DNA of 64,000 bases from Polychytrium aggregatum (GCF_025602895.1 NW_026516215.1:806001-870000); one strand, 5' to 3'. Shown: positions 1 through 11,554, counted from the stretch's first letter. Notes: generated from the sequence alone by a model not told the origin. Numbers and translations: made by a program.

Positions 1-654
1 CCTTATGGACCGATGGCTGACTATGCCTCACCTACTTGCCCAGCTGGACAGCTCCTCAAACGAGTGACCCACACCGGGCTACTTCACGTGTACTCGAACG
101 ACACCTACCACACACACTTGCTGGTGTCGAAGTTGGCGTGGGAATACGTGCTCAGGGAACCCGAGCTCAAGGCCGCCGATATCAACACCGCCACTGGCGA
201 GGCACTTTTGGAGCTTGGCTCAGTGCCCACGGATGCCAAAGTACTCGAAAACATTCCGCATCTGGAGCAGTATGCGGCCAAGATACGCACCAGTGTCAGC
301 CACACCGACATCCATGTCAAGATTGTCCGGCTCATCGAAGCAATCGAGGGCGAGAAGCGAGCCTGTCTGGGTGCGGCGGCACCCGCTGCCCAGCCCGAGA
401 CAGCGATGGTGCATCCTGTGGCTGAGGTGGGTTTGGCCGCTGGCCCTGCCAACCAAGACACACAGGAGCAACTCAATGAGGTGGTGAGGCTCTGCGCCTT
501 GGCTCAGGCAGAAAAGTCTGCCGGCAAGCATAGGCGCGCGATCGAGCACTTCAAGCTGGCACTTGCGATCTACAGGACGTCCCTGAGCGACCAGAGGGAC
601 CCAAGGATCCTGGCGATCTACGAGCAGCTGGACATTGGCGCTCCTCCGCCGTGA
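1..654 (+). CDS. 3' end of an unrecognised protein with a helical TPR/MIT-like tail (5' partial)
   Basis: An open frame runs in from the left edge: the codons before the first ATG at 13 are also open. It stops at 652-654, so this is probably the last exon or part of it. The visible 217 or so residues end in a helical segment (residues ~150-205) with the spacing of a TPR or MIT hairpin (AQAEKSAGKHRRAIEHFKLA, then ALAIYRTSL). The middle has an alanine/proline-rich linker. I do not recognise the family. TPR, MIT or another alpha-helical repeat are all possible. It reads in the same direction as the PNRC-like gene downstream. That it is coding rests on frame length and amino-acid composition, so identity is open. 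Confidence 0.55.
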   Translation, partial: PYGPMADYASPTCPAGQLLKRVTHTGLLHVYSNDTYHTHLLVSKLAWEYVLREPELKAADINTATGEALLELGSVPTDAKVLENIPHLEQYAAKIRTSVSHTDIHVKIVRLIEAIEGEKRACLGAAAPAAQPETAMVHPVAEVGLAAGPANQDTQEQLNEVVRLCALAQAEKSAGKHRRAIEHFKLALAIYRTSLSDQRDPRILAIYEQLDIGAPPP

Positions 655-1464
655 GCGACGTTGCTTGCCAGCGACACCGACTGGGACCTCTCGGGCCGCA
701 TTCTGTTTCTTCATGCATCACCATCCACTTGCATATACATGTTCGCTGGACACGCTTGCTGGACAAGCACGCGGGATGCTGGGTCACGTTGACCACGGCG
801 GCTCTTTGCTCGCGGCCAACCACGGCGCCAAGCCACGTCCGGCTGTGCGGCCGAGGGCCGGACATGTCCTCGGCGAGGGCGAGGGCGGCTCTCGCTGGAA
901 CTCTCGCCGGTGCTCAAAGGGAACGGGGCGCACCCGCCAACAAACAGAGGTGCCTCGCTGTGCATCTCGCTGTGCATCTCGCTGTGCATTTGGCTGTCTC
1001 TCGCTGTCTCTCGCTGTCTCTCGCTGTGCGTCTCGCCGCCTTGTCGCTGCTCGCCTCTCGGTCAACGTGACCCGCCAACAAGCCGCCCACAAAGCCCGTC
1101 TCGCCGTCTCTCTCGCCCGCTTATCTGCCCCTTCTCGCTGGCCTCTCGCTGGCCTCTCGCCCCGTCTCGCCGCCTCCTCGCCGCCTTTTGCCCTTGGGCT
1201 CGCCTCCATCCGTCCGCCTTCGTCTTTCATCCCCCGTCCTTCGCCTTGGCCTTCGCTTTGCCTTCCATCCAAACCCTCCGCCAAGATACTCATCCCACTC
1301 GCCGGCGCCTGCCTGACTTTGGTCGCTCTCTCTCTCCGATCCTCACTCCTCCCCACAGCATCCCCGCCCAGTCGCTCAAACCGCTCCTTCTTCATCGACC
1401 ACCTTCCATCATAGCCCCTCCGTCCCCCTCCCCCCCGCCTCCGATACCAAACCCCTTTGGCGTC
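655..1464. other. Intergenic/5' leader, CT-rich
   Basis: This 810-base gap lies between the partial gene and the PNRC-like start. The plus strand is pyrimidine-rich, with repeated CTCGCTGT and CTCTCGC units around 955-1190. Such tracts are common in fungal promoters and 5' UTRs. Long frames here in several phases are by-products of the repeats. I see no convincing gene. Confidence 0.6.
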
Positions 1465-3118
1465 ATGTCGCTCACAAAGTCCCAGCATCCCTACTCGCTC
1501 CCGTCCGTCTCGTCCCCATCGGGGTCTCAGTTCCATCAACGGCATCCTCCGTCGGCTCATAAATCCGCCTCCTCAAAGCCCCAGGCCTCGCAGAGCGGCG
1601 ACGAGTCCCCGGCCTCGTTGTCTGTTCCAAAGGCCTCCGTGGCCTCGCCTCATCAGCAGCGCCGCAACAGAGTCCACAGCAGCCCGAGCCAGCTCCCTCC
1701 TCCGGCCCTGTCGGCTTCTTCCGACTCGGTGTCCAAGCCAGCAGCCTCCCAGGATGCCTCGCCGGCCAAGACCCCGAGAAAGTCAAAGTCGTCCTCGCCC
1801 AAGGGCCAGAGCTTTATCCAGGCGTCCGTCAACCCCAGCCACGTCGTAAAGCACCAGCCCCTCTCGGCCTCGGCCGACCTGCTGCAGCCGCCTGCTTTTG
1901 GTCGCAAGTCCAACTCCAAGCACAACCCCTCCCAACTCGCCTCCGCGGACTCGCCTGCCAAGCCGTCTGCCAAAACCTCTGCCGCCTCATCCGCTGTGAC
2001 GAACGCTGTCAACCCAAGCCCCCAACCCAAATCCTCAAAGTCCAAGCCCGCCAGCGACTCGGTCTCCTCTCCCGAGAAGAAAAAGTCAAAGCCCCGCAGC
2101 AACCCTTCCCCTCAGCCCGAGGAGAAGGCCTACGCCAAGAAGCCCTCCTCTCCTGGTCATCACAGGTGACCCATCGTTCTGCCACTCGCTCGTCTCGTCT
2201 CGGTCGCCTGCCGACCCAACCCAACCCAACCCAACCCGACCTCGGGCTGGTTTCTCTGATCTGCCATGCACCCCCCCCCACGTTACTCTCTATTGCTGTG
2301 TGTCTGTCTGTGTCTTGCTCTGGCGCGCCGCTGCGTGATGGTGTTCTCGCTCCTTGCCGTGGGTGCTAAAGTCCCAGTCGCCTGTCTCCTATCCCAGGAA
2401 TCACGACTCGCGAGCCTCCCACTCGGACAGCGACCAGCAGTCCCTTTCGGACGACTCGTCCAGCAGCGGCAACGGCAGCAGCGGCAACATCAAGTATGCT
2501 GGCGCCAACTTTCAGAACTCGCCTGCTGCTCACAACTTGCCCATCCCAAAGTTTGGCTCGCGCAAGTCCGAGTCTGGCTCCAGCCCAACCCCCAGCGACC
2601 GGCTCACCGGCCTCGCCGGCAGCCCGCGCAGCTTCACCGAAGGCACCAACACGTTCGTCGCCAGCGACCATGCCCAAGTCTATGCTCAGTCAGAGCGCCT
2701 TCACTCCCGCTCGTTTGAGAGCATGTCCTACTACGAACAACACCTGGGCACCCCGATTCCCTACAACAAGCACCACCACGCTCGAACCGAGCCCGTGGAC
2801 ATGTTCAACATGGACGATGACCATGACTCGCACCGGATATCCAACGAGGAGCTCCGCCAAAAATCCATCAACCTCCTAGCCCTTCTGACCCAGAGCTCCG
2901 CGCCAGCCCATCCGCACTCCATGGTCGACCAAGTGCCTGCTCTTGCTCCTGCTCCTGCTCCTGCTCTGCTGCGGCCCGGCTACGACGCCTACATGGGCGT
3001 CCCTACGATATCGCCTTCGTTCTGTGGCCCTCAATATGTCCACGCGTCTGCCGCAAACGAGCACCATTTGGCTCAGATCAGTCGCAACCTCAAGGACATG
3101 CTCCGCATCAGCAGCTAA
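1465..3118 (+). CDS. PNRC/Edc1-like protein (mRNA decapping activator type)
   Basis: Two exons, 1465-2165 and 2398-3118, joined in phase to give 473 residues. The intron opens GTGACC, has a GCTAAA branch-like site and ends CCCAG. The protein is mostly disordered Ser/Pro/Lys-rich sequence (residues 1-235). Just after the junction comes KYAGANFQNSPAAHNLPIPK (~residues 276-295). This matches the short linear motif of PNRC proteins and fungal Edc1-type decapping activators (YAGxxFxxSPxxxxLPxP), which binds the Dcp1 EVH1 domain through the LPxP part. A C-terminal segment, ELRQKSINLLALL, resembles a conserved helix in fungal members. Expected role: stimulating mRNA decapping by Dcp1/Dcp2 in the cytoplasm. 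The motif assignment is fairly secure; function is family inference. The ATG at 1465 is the first in the frame after the CT-rich leader that begins compact low-complexity sequence; a start further upstream cannot be excluded. Confidence 0.75.
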
Positions 3119-5714
3119 ATCCGGTGCTTTAGACAAGATGCCACTACATTTTTCTCGATTTATCACTCCCGCCCCCTTTTTTTTTGCCTTTATATTGCTC
3201 CCTTTTCCTCCTTTCCCTTTTACTCCATCGCAGTTGCTTTCGTTTAATGTATCTCTCTCTCCTCTTTCTTTTGATTTTGATTGCATCTTCAGAGGCGTGT
3301 GAGGAACGCTTTTCTCCCCTCAGCGCACTCGGTGGGCCTCGTGTCCACCTTGGATCTGCATCCGTCCTTCCGAGGCTCCGGACGCCGACCCTTCTTCTTC
3401 TTCCTTATTGCCGCATGCTACTGATATCTTCTCTATTTATGCCTTCTCGTTCTCCTCATCGGCTGTCCTTCTTCCCCGCCGATCCGCTTTTGCCGTCATC
3501 GCGGCGCTTTCCCTTCTCACCAATCCCATCCTCCCTCACCATCGACTCTCCAACATCCTCTCCACCTCCAATCTCCGCCTCGATCGTAACTCTCGTCCAC
3601 ACCATTGCTCAAACGCACACTCTCCCTTATCGAGCCTCCTTGGCTCCTCAACGCACATCACCACACAATACCGTCTCTCCCTATCCTCTCTGTCGCCTGT
3701 TTGTGCAGGCGATGTCCTTCGCTATACAGATGTTTGCCCCACCCCCTCTCATCCGCCCCTCTCTCGACCACATCAACGTTTGTTTCGCTTTGTTCGAAAG
3801 CCTCTGACGCTTTTGCTTCATACCCTCCCTTGCGTGTGTATAATTTACTGTCAATTTTGGGGACCCTGCACCTAAACAGCTGCGACTTGGAGTTGCGCCT
3901 ACACTATTTATTATTTATTTTCGCATCCTTGTGGACCGACCTTTCCGATACCGTTTCGGCATTCAAGATACAAGAACTTTGTGGAAATTGTCAACTCCTC
4001 CTCCCACACCTAAGGTGTTTGGGCCGCCACTGTCGTCGCTCAGACGACGCAGCTACTCGCTGCACTTTGACCGAGTCAACTCCCGGACGCAAGACGGACC
4101 GAGTGTTCGCCTCACCTCAAGATTCAAGATAAATTGTACCGCTCGCCCAACCCTCCCCACTCCTCTCTCACAAACTGGAAGGGCCCTTGTGGCTCCCCGA
4201 ACGACAGCAAACGACCCCATCCTCCGACCATCCGGCCTATCATGACCATGTCCACTTCGACGTGGCTTTGTGGCCCTGCCTTGCGACTTGACTAGTACAG
4301 GCTTGTTGCAATCCATTTTCCTCCGCTCTCTACTTCCCCCACCCCCAGCAAACGTCTTATTTGGCCTTTTCAGGACGTCTTCGTAGTCGTCCTGTCATAC
4401 TTTTGATCCTGCATCGTTACAAATGCCCCATGCCGAATCCGGCTCTGATTCACGCTATCGGCCTCTTGGTGGCCGACGTAGCGCCAGCATCCAGCTACAC
4501 ATCATCCATCCAACTTCCATTCCTGTCACCAGGCACTGCGACAGTGCTCTCTCTCTGCTGACAGCTACGGCCCATGGACTATTTCAAGACCAATCGGATC
4601 CCAAGCCTTGCATTCGTCACCGATTGATATGCTCACTCCGAGCCCGCCAGAGGATGACGATCCAGCAATGCATTTCGATTTTGGAATCAAGTTGATTGTC
4701 TTACTCTCGCCCTTTCGCCTCGGACTTGCTCCTCACGACGGGCTCCGCGGCCCTCTACCCCTCCGACCAACCAGGGGCAGGGGCCTCTCCCAGGAAGCTC
4801 TGCCCTCGATTGCTATTCTCTCTGCCGGCGTTCTGAGTCCTCCTCCGGCCTCGCCTATTGCAGGGCGACTTGCGCCCATTCAGCGTTGTTGCCTTTGCTG
4901 CTGGTGGACCTCAGCGACCCAGGACCTCAGCTCTTTCTGATTGCACTGCACTGCACGACATGCTGCCGATGTTGATTGGTATATTTTCCTTGCGTTGATT
5001 GATCTTTGTTGAATCTTGTGTCTGTCGTTGGTTTCTCTGCCCAGCATGTCCTTTCAACCAAACCGCGCCGATCCAACCAGACACACCTGGTTGCTTTGAG
5101 CATTTCCCTTTTTCTTCTTCATTTAAACATATAACCAACATAATCCACAAAAAAATATATCACTTCTTTCAACTTTACCTTTACATTTCGTTCAGAAAAA
5201 AACGAGACACCGCCAGACGAGCAGGGTATTGAGTTAGCAGTCATTTGGCTGTTGATCGAACAGCTGCATGTGCCGCTCTCACGGGACTGACTTGGAATCG
5301 AAGTTGTCGGGGCTCAACCATTGCGATTCAATGCTCGCACTGGTGAGACGGCCCGAAACACTCTCTTGGACACACTGGTGGTCATCGAACATGGCCCTCG
5401 CTGTTTTCTAGGCGCTGATATTTTCGCACAGGGGGCTGGGTGGTACACTGTCAAGAGTCAAAGCCAGAAAGCAAACAGTTGCGGCGAAAGGCTGCCCAAA
5501 TGGCAAAGCGGAGGGAACGAGCCGAAGGTGGTAAGGCGGAGTGAGAGTGAGAGTGAGAGTGAGAGAGGACGAGGGCCTTTGTCGTCCAGAATACACGCAT
5601 TTCTCGCGGACCAGAAATGCTTGGGAGAGTGAGAGGAGGGAGAGCGAAGTAGAAGCAAAGGAATGAGGAGCAGGCAAACTGCCATGCTCGACGAACGATC
5701 AATTCTCGTTTCCT
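3119..5714. other. Long convergent intergenic region, pyrimidine-rich
   Basis: 2.6 kb between the converging stops of the PNRC-like gene (+) and the unknown gene at 5715-8744 (-). From 3120 to about 4900 the plus strand is strongly C/T-rich with no splice-consistent coding exons that I could join. It is likely a long 3' UTR plus spacer. An isolated transposon end lies at 5182-5209 and a short GTGAGA run at about 5540-5570. No RNA gene was recognised. Confidence 0.55.
5182..5209 (+). repeat. Isolated TA-flanked terminal inverted repeat of the MITE/Fanzor family
   Basis: TACA followed by TTTCGTTCAGAAAAAAACGAGACA matches the 28-base end shared by the elements at 28765, 56473 and 58422 at about 20 of 28 positions. 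The core AAACGRGACA and the leading TACA are conserved. No partner end in the opposite orientation was found to the right within 500 bases, so this looks like a solo or heavily decayed end. Confidence 0.5.
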
Positions 5715-8700
5715 TCAGACGACGCTGTACTTGCGACTCGATCCCGGCGCACCCTTGCCCAGGTAATAGCCGGCCTCTTCATAGGTCCGTGCGCTCAGAA
5801 TGTGCGGGGCCACAAAGGACGATCCACCTTTCTTACGCCCGGCGCCCTCTCGACCAGCAGTGGTATCGTCATCGAGCTCGAGCTCGAGCTCAAGGTCGTC
5901 ATTCTCTGCGTCGCCGTCTTCAGAGTCGGAAACGTCCAAATCCTCCGTCATCCGCGCCTTGTACGCACTTCGACGGCGGGCCTCGCCTTCCTCGTCGTTG
6001 TCTTCGGTCTCTGAAAGAATGACCCCGGCACCGCCGTTGCCATCGTCAATCATCTTGCCGTCGGCTCCGAGGATATAGCTCTTCTTGCCGTTATGGCTCT
6101 TGCTGAGCGATCGCGGGATCGAAATCGGGAAGGATGTGCTCAAAACCGAGACGGGCTCGGTGCCGGCTTCTTCTGTTGCAAGCGTTCATTGGCAAAAGCA
6201 AGAATGAATCCATTCCGCCCATAAACACATACGCCAGCACAGCAAAGTGGCAGCCGTCATCGCCAGTTTCGTTTCGTTTCGTTTCGTTTCGCAGAACGTG
6301 TGTTGCGGTGCATGGGTCAGATATTGTCGCGAGATTGCTGTTAGCGGCAGAGAATTTGATGTCTTCGAGCAACACAGCCCCCCGTCTTCCACAGGCAAAT
6401 CGGCGCTTAGGTCGCCGGCCCCTGGCGCACTGAGCTCGTCATAGAACCTACCTCTTGCAGTAGCCAGCGGTCGCTCCTCCTCGTCGTCGTAGGGCTCGTT
6501 CGCTTGGAACTTGACCAAGATCGGCGGCCGAGGTGCTTCGTCAAACGAGAACATTTCACTCGCTGGTGACCAGAGGGTAGCAGGAGCACAAAGAGTCCAT
6601 GAATATCACAAGCCCACGTACAGCAACAGACATGAGAATTGCAGGTAAAGTGGACGGCATTGGGATCAGCAAGAAGACGACGCGATGGTTCGCCGATCGG
6701 TGCCGTCTTGGGTGTAGTGTCTCGGCACCGTCACAGACATCTCGCACGCTCTGCCAGCTATCAGGCCATGCACGTACCATCGTCGCTCGAAAAGCTAGGG
6801 CCAACACCTGGTCCGGGCGATACCATGTGGATCCTCTGAGCAGCTTGGACCCCAAGCCCGGCGGTGGCAGGGGCATCTGGGACGACAAACTTGACCTTTT
6901 GCGGGGGGGTCGAGGCCACGGCTGGCTCCTCGCCGGATGCCTTGGCGATTTTGGTGGCCAGGGCACTTGGCGGGTTGGCCGCGAGCTTTTCCAGGCGTTT
7001 CTCCCGCGCCACAAACGACGAGCTGACCTGTCTGCTGGTATCGAGCGGATCGGTTGTGCCAGAGGGAGCCGCAAAGCTGACGTGCTGTTGCTGTTGCTGC
7101 TGTTGCTGCTGACTGGCGACCGACTGGCTGAGCAGCGACACTGACTTGTGCGATCCCGCCAAGTTCCTGCCTGAAGCATCCAGTGCCAGGTTCGAGTGGG
7201 ACGAGACCGCCGAGGAACCGAGCGCCGCTCCAGTGTTGTCCATGGCGTGCCATAGGTGATCCGAGGCCGTCGATGGCGCTGGAGGACGCAGGCCCAGCTT
7301 GAGGTTGTTGGCCCCGGTTACGTGTGCCTTATAGATCTTGGACCAGATGATCTGTCGCTGTTCCTCGGCCCGCTGCTGGTCGCGTTGGAACTCAAGGCGT
7401 TGCTCGGCCTGGAAGTTGGCGATTCGAGACTCCATCTCCCCTCGTCGGATGGCAAAGTACGACTGCAAGGTCCGCTGCAGGTCATTGTGGATCACGACAA
7501 GACCCTGGTCCAAGCCTGCATCGATGGAGTCCCGACAATTCGTCATCCAAGGGAGCAGGGCAGAGTAAAGGTACGGAGATCGTGCATGCGAAATCATATC
7601 GGTTAGCAACTATGCATATGACTCAGACCGACGCCTATCTGCAACCGATGCCCATCGGCGACCGACAGAGCAACCCGCCATCACGCAGGGCCACAGCCGA
7701 CAGCGGCAGCGGGCAGCCCTCGGAGGTACGTCTTACTTGGCGTGTGGCAGGGCACTTGATCGGATTCGGGAACAGGGCCGGTCAGCACTCTGTAGGCTAT
7801 GCTGTAGTTCGAGTTGAGCACTCGGGTGGTGACTTCGTCTCCGATCTGAATACATGGAAAGCGCCAATAGAGAGTAAGACCAGCCGACCGGAAAGAGGAT
7901 ACAGGGACTGCGGACGAAGCAGAGCGATGATCACGAGCAAACACAGCTTGGGTCTGGGCATGAGGTCGGCGAGACTTTCTGTGCTGGCCACAGTTGGCTC
8001 GCAGGCCAAGAATAAGCCATGGCTCATACTGGCTCACGTTGGTTCACACTCCCGCCTCGCGCTCGCTCACGCATTAGCAACTTACAATGACTTGTTTGGT
8101 GATCAGAATGTGGCCGTTGCTCGCCAGGAGGTTGCTCGTATCGAGCGACGAAATGAGCGACAGTGGTATGGCCCCAAAGCCAGTCGCGGTGGCGGGGCTG
8201 GCAGTCGAGTCGATATCGACGGGCAGGATGTTGGTGGGCTTCGGGGCGACCGAGTTGTGATAGTATGCGACCATGGTCGAGCAGTTGAGGCACTCGACGC
8301 CATGCCATTCGCCGATGATATGTCGCTTGATCAGAGCCTCGTATTCCTGGATGGAATTAGAGCAGATCGGTGGCGGGAAGAGCCAATGTGAGCGTCCCGG
8401 TAACAAGCGTAGGGATATGCAAAGACGGACTGCCGACACAGGCGTCGCCTCGGATATGCTGCAGATAACGCTCGCTTGCTTGCCCTGTCTGGCCCATGAT
8501 GCTATGTCGGATGCAGATCCAAACCGCCAGGCGGAGGAGATGATCAACTGAGACGTACCACGGCAACAGGAGAAGGTGACAGCAGCGCCGGGATGGCATT
8601 AGCGATAAAGTCAGGGATGCCGTTGGCCGCGAGGGTGGGGTGTGCCTGAGCGACGGACCAGGTGGCCGTCGGCCGTGCGAGGGGATCGCCGACAAGTCGG

Positions 8701-8744
8701 CCTTTGATGTTGAGGCAGGGACAGGCAAAGTGAATCGAATCCAT
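5715..8744 (-). CDS. Unrecognised 620-residue protein with N-terminal Cys motifs and acidic C-terminus
   Basis: Six exons on the minus strand: 8744-8559, 8346-8086, 7845-7737, 7515-6778, 6562-6452 and 6172-5715, all phase-consistent (620 aa). The start is MDSIHFACPCLNIKGRL. Cys pairs CPC (residues 8-10) and CLNC (~residues 79-82) could form a zinc site in a small N-terminal fold of ~180 residues. A long helix rich in Glu/Gln/Arg (RIANFQAEQRLEFQRDQQ) and a polyglutamine run follow. The C-terminus is very acidic and ends with a conserved-looking patch, SSFVAPHILSARTYEEAGY. The exon 3/4 junction uses the AG at 7516, about 85 bases after a perfect TGCTAAC branch site, because that is the only join that keeps frame. 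I do not recognise the family. The intron between exons 5 and 6 holds a (GTTTC)5 run. Confidence 0.7.
6266..6290 (+). repeat. (GTTTC)5 microsatellite in an intron
   Basis: Five perfect GTTTC units inside the last intron (6173-6451) of the minus-strand gene at 5715-8744. Confidence 0.85.
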
Positions 8745-9546
8745 GGCTTGATCAATCGACAGACCTGCGATAGGACAGAGCATCAGAGACGCAGATGATC
8801 AGTTGAGGCGGTGCTGCTGATCAGCCGGGGTGCGGGTCCGAGGCGGCTGGGCTGGCGGCGGGATCGAGGAGCCGCGGCGGCGCTGAAGAGCCCAAGGCGC
8901 TTTCTCGGTGGTTGCCCTGACGAAGCGAATGCCGCGACAGGGGCAATGGACTCTTCGACATGCGGCGGTGCGGCAGCGAGCGAGCGCAACTGGAGGCTGC
9001 TGGCCGGAGTACAGCCAATGGCAACACATTCCATTGGGCAGGGTATCGATTGGAAGGCCCTGATGGAGCACCAACAGGGAACCAAGACCGCAGCACCGAG
9101 GACGTACCAAGGGGGGGGGAGGTTCGAAGTGAGACTCGGAGGTCAAGAGAGGCTCCGGCAGACGGCGGTAGCGATGGGAAAGGGGGGGGGATGGGCGGTG
9201 TGGTGAATGCGGGAGTCGCCGACGGACGGGGGCAAGATCGGTGGAGAGGGCAGAGAACAGCCGAGCGAGGACGACTTGTTTGTTTGACGGGCAGCGTCCC
9301 ACAAGGGGATGATGCACATGATGGTCTGGACATGCCGGGCTCGGCCGCGGACAGAGCAATAACTCGGCTGCGGGCTCGGATAGCGATAGTGTTGCTGCAA
9401 AAACATTACCACATCACATCACAGGACATCACATCACAGCACATCACAGCACATCACATCACATCACATCACATCACATCACATCACATCACATCACATC
9501 ACATCACCACATCCATCGCCTCTTCCTCGCCGTGCCGCTGTCCCGA
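8745..9546. other. Intergenic spacer upstream of the 5715-8744 gene
   Basis: This 800-base gap between the Eaf7 stop and the next minus-strand start likely carries the promoter of the 5715-8744 gene. It contains two G runs of 8 or more (about 9112 and 9182) and the ATCAC repeat at 9411-9508. An acceptor-like CGCAG lies just upstream of ATG 8744 (around 8761), so a non-coding first exon is possible. No gene seen. Confidence 0.5.
9411..9508 (+). repeat. (ATCAC)n microsatellite
   Basis: About 18 imperfect ATCAC/ATCACAGC units, perfect from about 9450 onward, located 3' of the Eaf7 stop codon. Confidence 0.9.
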
Positions 9547-11163
9547 TCAGCCCCGTTTCGTTCGTTTCGGTGTGGGTGTGGGTGCAGCCGTAATTGCGCT
9601 GGTGCTGCGGGTCTGTCGGCGAGGTGTCGATGCGACTCCTCCGTCGCTGGTTGAGCCCGCCGTTGAGCCTTCGCTGGGCTGAGGATTGACGCCGGGCGGA
9701 AGCGCTGACGGTGAATCTGGTGCTGCGGCTTCCAGGGCTATCTGCGACTTGGGCTTGCGTCCCCGTCGGGCCTTGACAACCACAGGAGGTTCTGGCGAGT
9801 GGAGAGGCAGAATCAGGCGTCGTCGCTATTGGCATGTTCGGTACCGTGGGCCTCATGAAACTCACAGGCTCGTCTCGTTGCCTTCGTCCGATCCCGATCC
9901 CGAGCAGAGCGCTCTTAAACTGCCACAGAGGCCTGCGTCGTCGAGACTCGCCATAGCAGCCGGGCTGTCTCAATGCAGCTTCTGGCATCAAACTCAAAGT
10001 AGACCGCACGCTTCGCCTACCTTCCAGCTCTGGTGTCTTGATTCGCACCGGCGACATGGGTCGGTTCTTGAGCCGTTGGGCGGCCAGTCTCGGCGACAGC
10101 GGCGACTGCATCCCGCCTCGGAAGCCGCGACCGGGGTCTGTCGCCGATACTTCGATCGAGGACGATGGCCGAACTGACGAGCTGCTTTGACTTGAGGCCA
10201 GGTCACCGGCATCCGACTCGGGCGTGCTGGCCTTGCGGTGTTCGGCAATCAGCCCCTCAAAGTCCTCAAAGGGAAGCTGGAACTCCTGCTCGACCAGGAA
10301 CGGATAGATGCTTCTGGAGATGCTCAGCTCGGCGCTGCCAAACGTCCCGGAGGTGTCTTCAGCCGCATCGGTCTCGTCGGTGAGTCGATCCAGCTCCTTG
10401 AGGTTGTAGAGGCTCTCGAGGCGATCCCACACATCGCCTCGAGACACTCTTATAGGCATATTTCGCTCACAGTGCAGCATAATGCTGATCATCCGGAATC
10501 GTCGGTGGACACCTGTTTGCAAGCGGGATGATAAAGGAATTGACAAAGCGCTCAAAACAGACGAATATCGAGGTCTAATCCCGATACCCATGCGTGCCCG
10601 ACGAATCTGCCCTGCTGTATGCGGTCCAGGCCACGGAGCGTGCCTCAGCATCAGCATCAGCATCAGCATCAGCATCAGCATCAGCATCAGCATCAGCATC
10701 AGCATCAGCATCAGCATCAGCATCAGCATCAGCATCAGCATCAGCATCAGCATCAGCATCAGCATCAGCATCAGCATCAGCATCAGCATCAGCATCAGCA
10801 TCAGCATCAGCATCAGCATCAGCATCAGCATCAGCATCAGCATCAGCATCAACCGTCATCGCAAAGAGTATTACCAACGGGTTGATATTTGAATATCGCT
10901 TGAAAGAGTACCAGCTCCATTTCGGGCGTCCATTTGATCCCGGTCTGCTCCGTCGTGGGTGACGCTGATGAGAGGTCCGTCAGCTCGTCGTCGTCGTCGT
11001 CGATCGATCTGGAGTCGTCGTCAACATGGACTGTCGGCAGACTGTGGCGAGAAGGCTTGGACGGTGGATGCGTCGGAGAAGCGGGCGAGTGATTTGTCGA
11101 TTCTGACGAGGACCCGACCGAGGAGATCGAGGTTGAATCGGACGAGCTGTGTTCGTCGGCCAT
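9547..11163 (-). CDS. EAF7: NuA4 histone acetyltransferase subunit Eaf7/MRGBP
   Basis: Three exons (11163-10875, 10512-10021, 9791-9547) give 341 residues. The Eaf7/MRGBP domain starts at about residue 80 with [20 protein letters not shown]. It continues across the first intron into [12 protein letters not shown], then [20 protein letters not shown], the WD..L..LY element of the family. Eaf7 is part of the Eaf3/5/7 module of NuA4 (MRGBP in animal TIP60), which contacts elongating chromatin. The N-terminus is Ser/Asp-rich. The C-terminus carries an AT-hook-like RRGRKPK and a basic tail ending PKRTKRG, consistent with nuclear DNA contact. Oddly, the first intron splits the core domain and contains a 207-base hexanucleotide repeat, which makes long false ORFs in several frames. 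It is divergent from the ABHD11-type gene, with 391 bases between starts. Confidence 0.88.
10645..10851 (+). repeat. (TCAGCA)34 hexanucleotide repeat in Eaf7 intron 1
   Basis: About 34.5 essentially perfect TCAGCA units, 207 bases long, lying wholly within the intron 10874-10513. Read on the coding strand it is a TGCTGA-type repeat starting 23 bases from the 5' splice site. Confidence 0.97.
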
Positions 11164-11554
11164 GGGTGCGTCGCCTTCGGGTGGTGTCTGTATCAGAGTT
11201 TGTTGGTGGGTGCGTCGCTGGTTTGGGCAGTTGAATGGCTGGCAGATTAAGCCGGACGGACAAACTGCAGTAATCACTCGCAACAGGCGAGCTGGTGCCG
11301 TGCAGATCGAGTCTTGGTCAGAGATATGCGATCGGAAGGGAGCGTTGGTGCTGGCCAGATGCGCCGTTTTCTGGGGTCGCGTGGCTTCGAGCAGGCGATC
11401 CATTTCTCTCGCCCGCTGACTGCAACCATCGGCAACCATCGGCAACCATCGGCAATCATCGGCAACCATCGACTGCCATCGACTGCCATCGGCTATAAAT
11501 CACCCGCCGCTTGGAGCCACTGCCCGCTGACCTCATCGGTACCAAGCTGCATCC
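11164..11554. promoter_or_regulatory. Divergent promoter region Eaf7 / ABHD11-type hydrolase
   Basis: 391 bases separate two outward-reading start codons, so both promoters should lie here. It contains a tandem CGGCAACCAT-type repeat (11421-11495) followed by a TATAAAT at about 11494-11500, 55 bases upstream of the hydrolase ATG. That position is plausible for a TATA element. No transcription-factor site is assigned. Confidence 0.45.
11421..11495 (+). repeat. Tandem 10-base repeat (CGGCAACCAT)n, degenerate
   Basis: About seven 10-11 base units reading CGGCAACCAT, drifting to CGACTGCCAT at the right end. Upstream of the ABHD11-type start. Confidence 0.85.

Noticed and set aside
784-1560. Arg-rich 258-codon minus-strand frame
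   Set aside because: Complement of the CT-rich leader; Arg/Glu bias comes from the repeat and it overlaps the PNRC-like start.
3184-4132. Several plus-strand frames of 100-200 codons in the PNRC 3' flank
   Set aside because: Ser/Leu/Pro/Phe bias from pyrimidine-rich DNA; no domains and no coherent splice pattern.
9411-9508. ATCAC repeat considered as a CRISPR-like array
   Set aside because: Unit is 5 bases with no spacers, and the genome is eukaryotic.
10482-10962. Overlapping long ORFs on both strands, e.g. poly(Ser-Ala/Ile-Ser/His-Gln) proteins
   Set aside because: They are translations of the TCAGCA repeat inside the Eaf7 intron; the flanking Eaf7 exons join cleanly across it.
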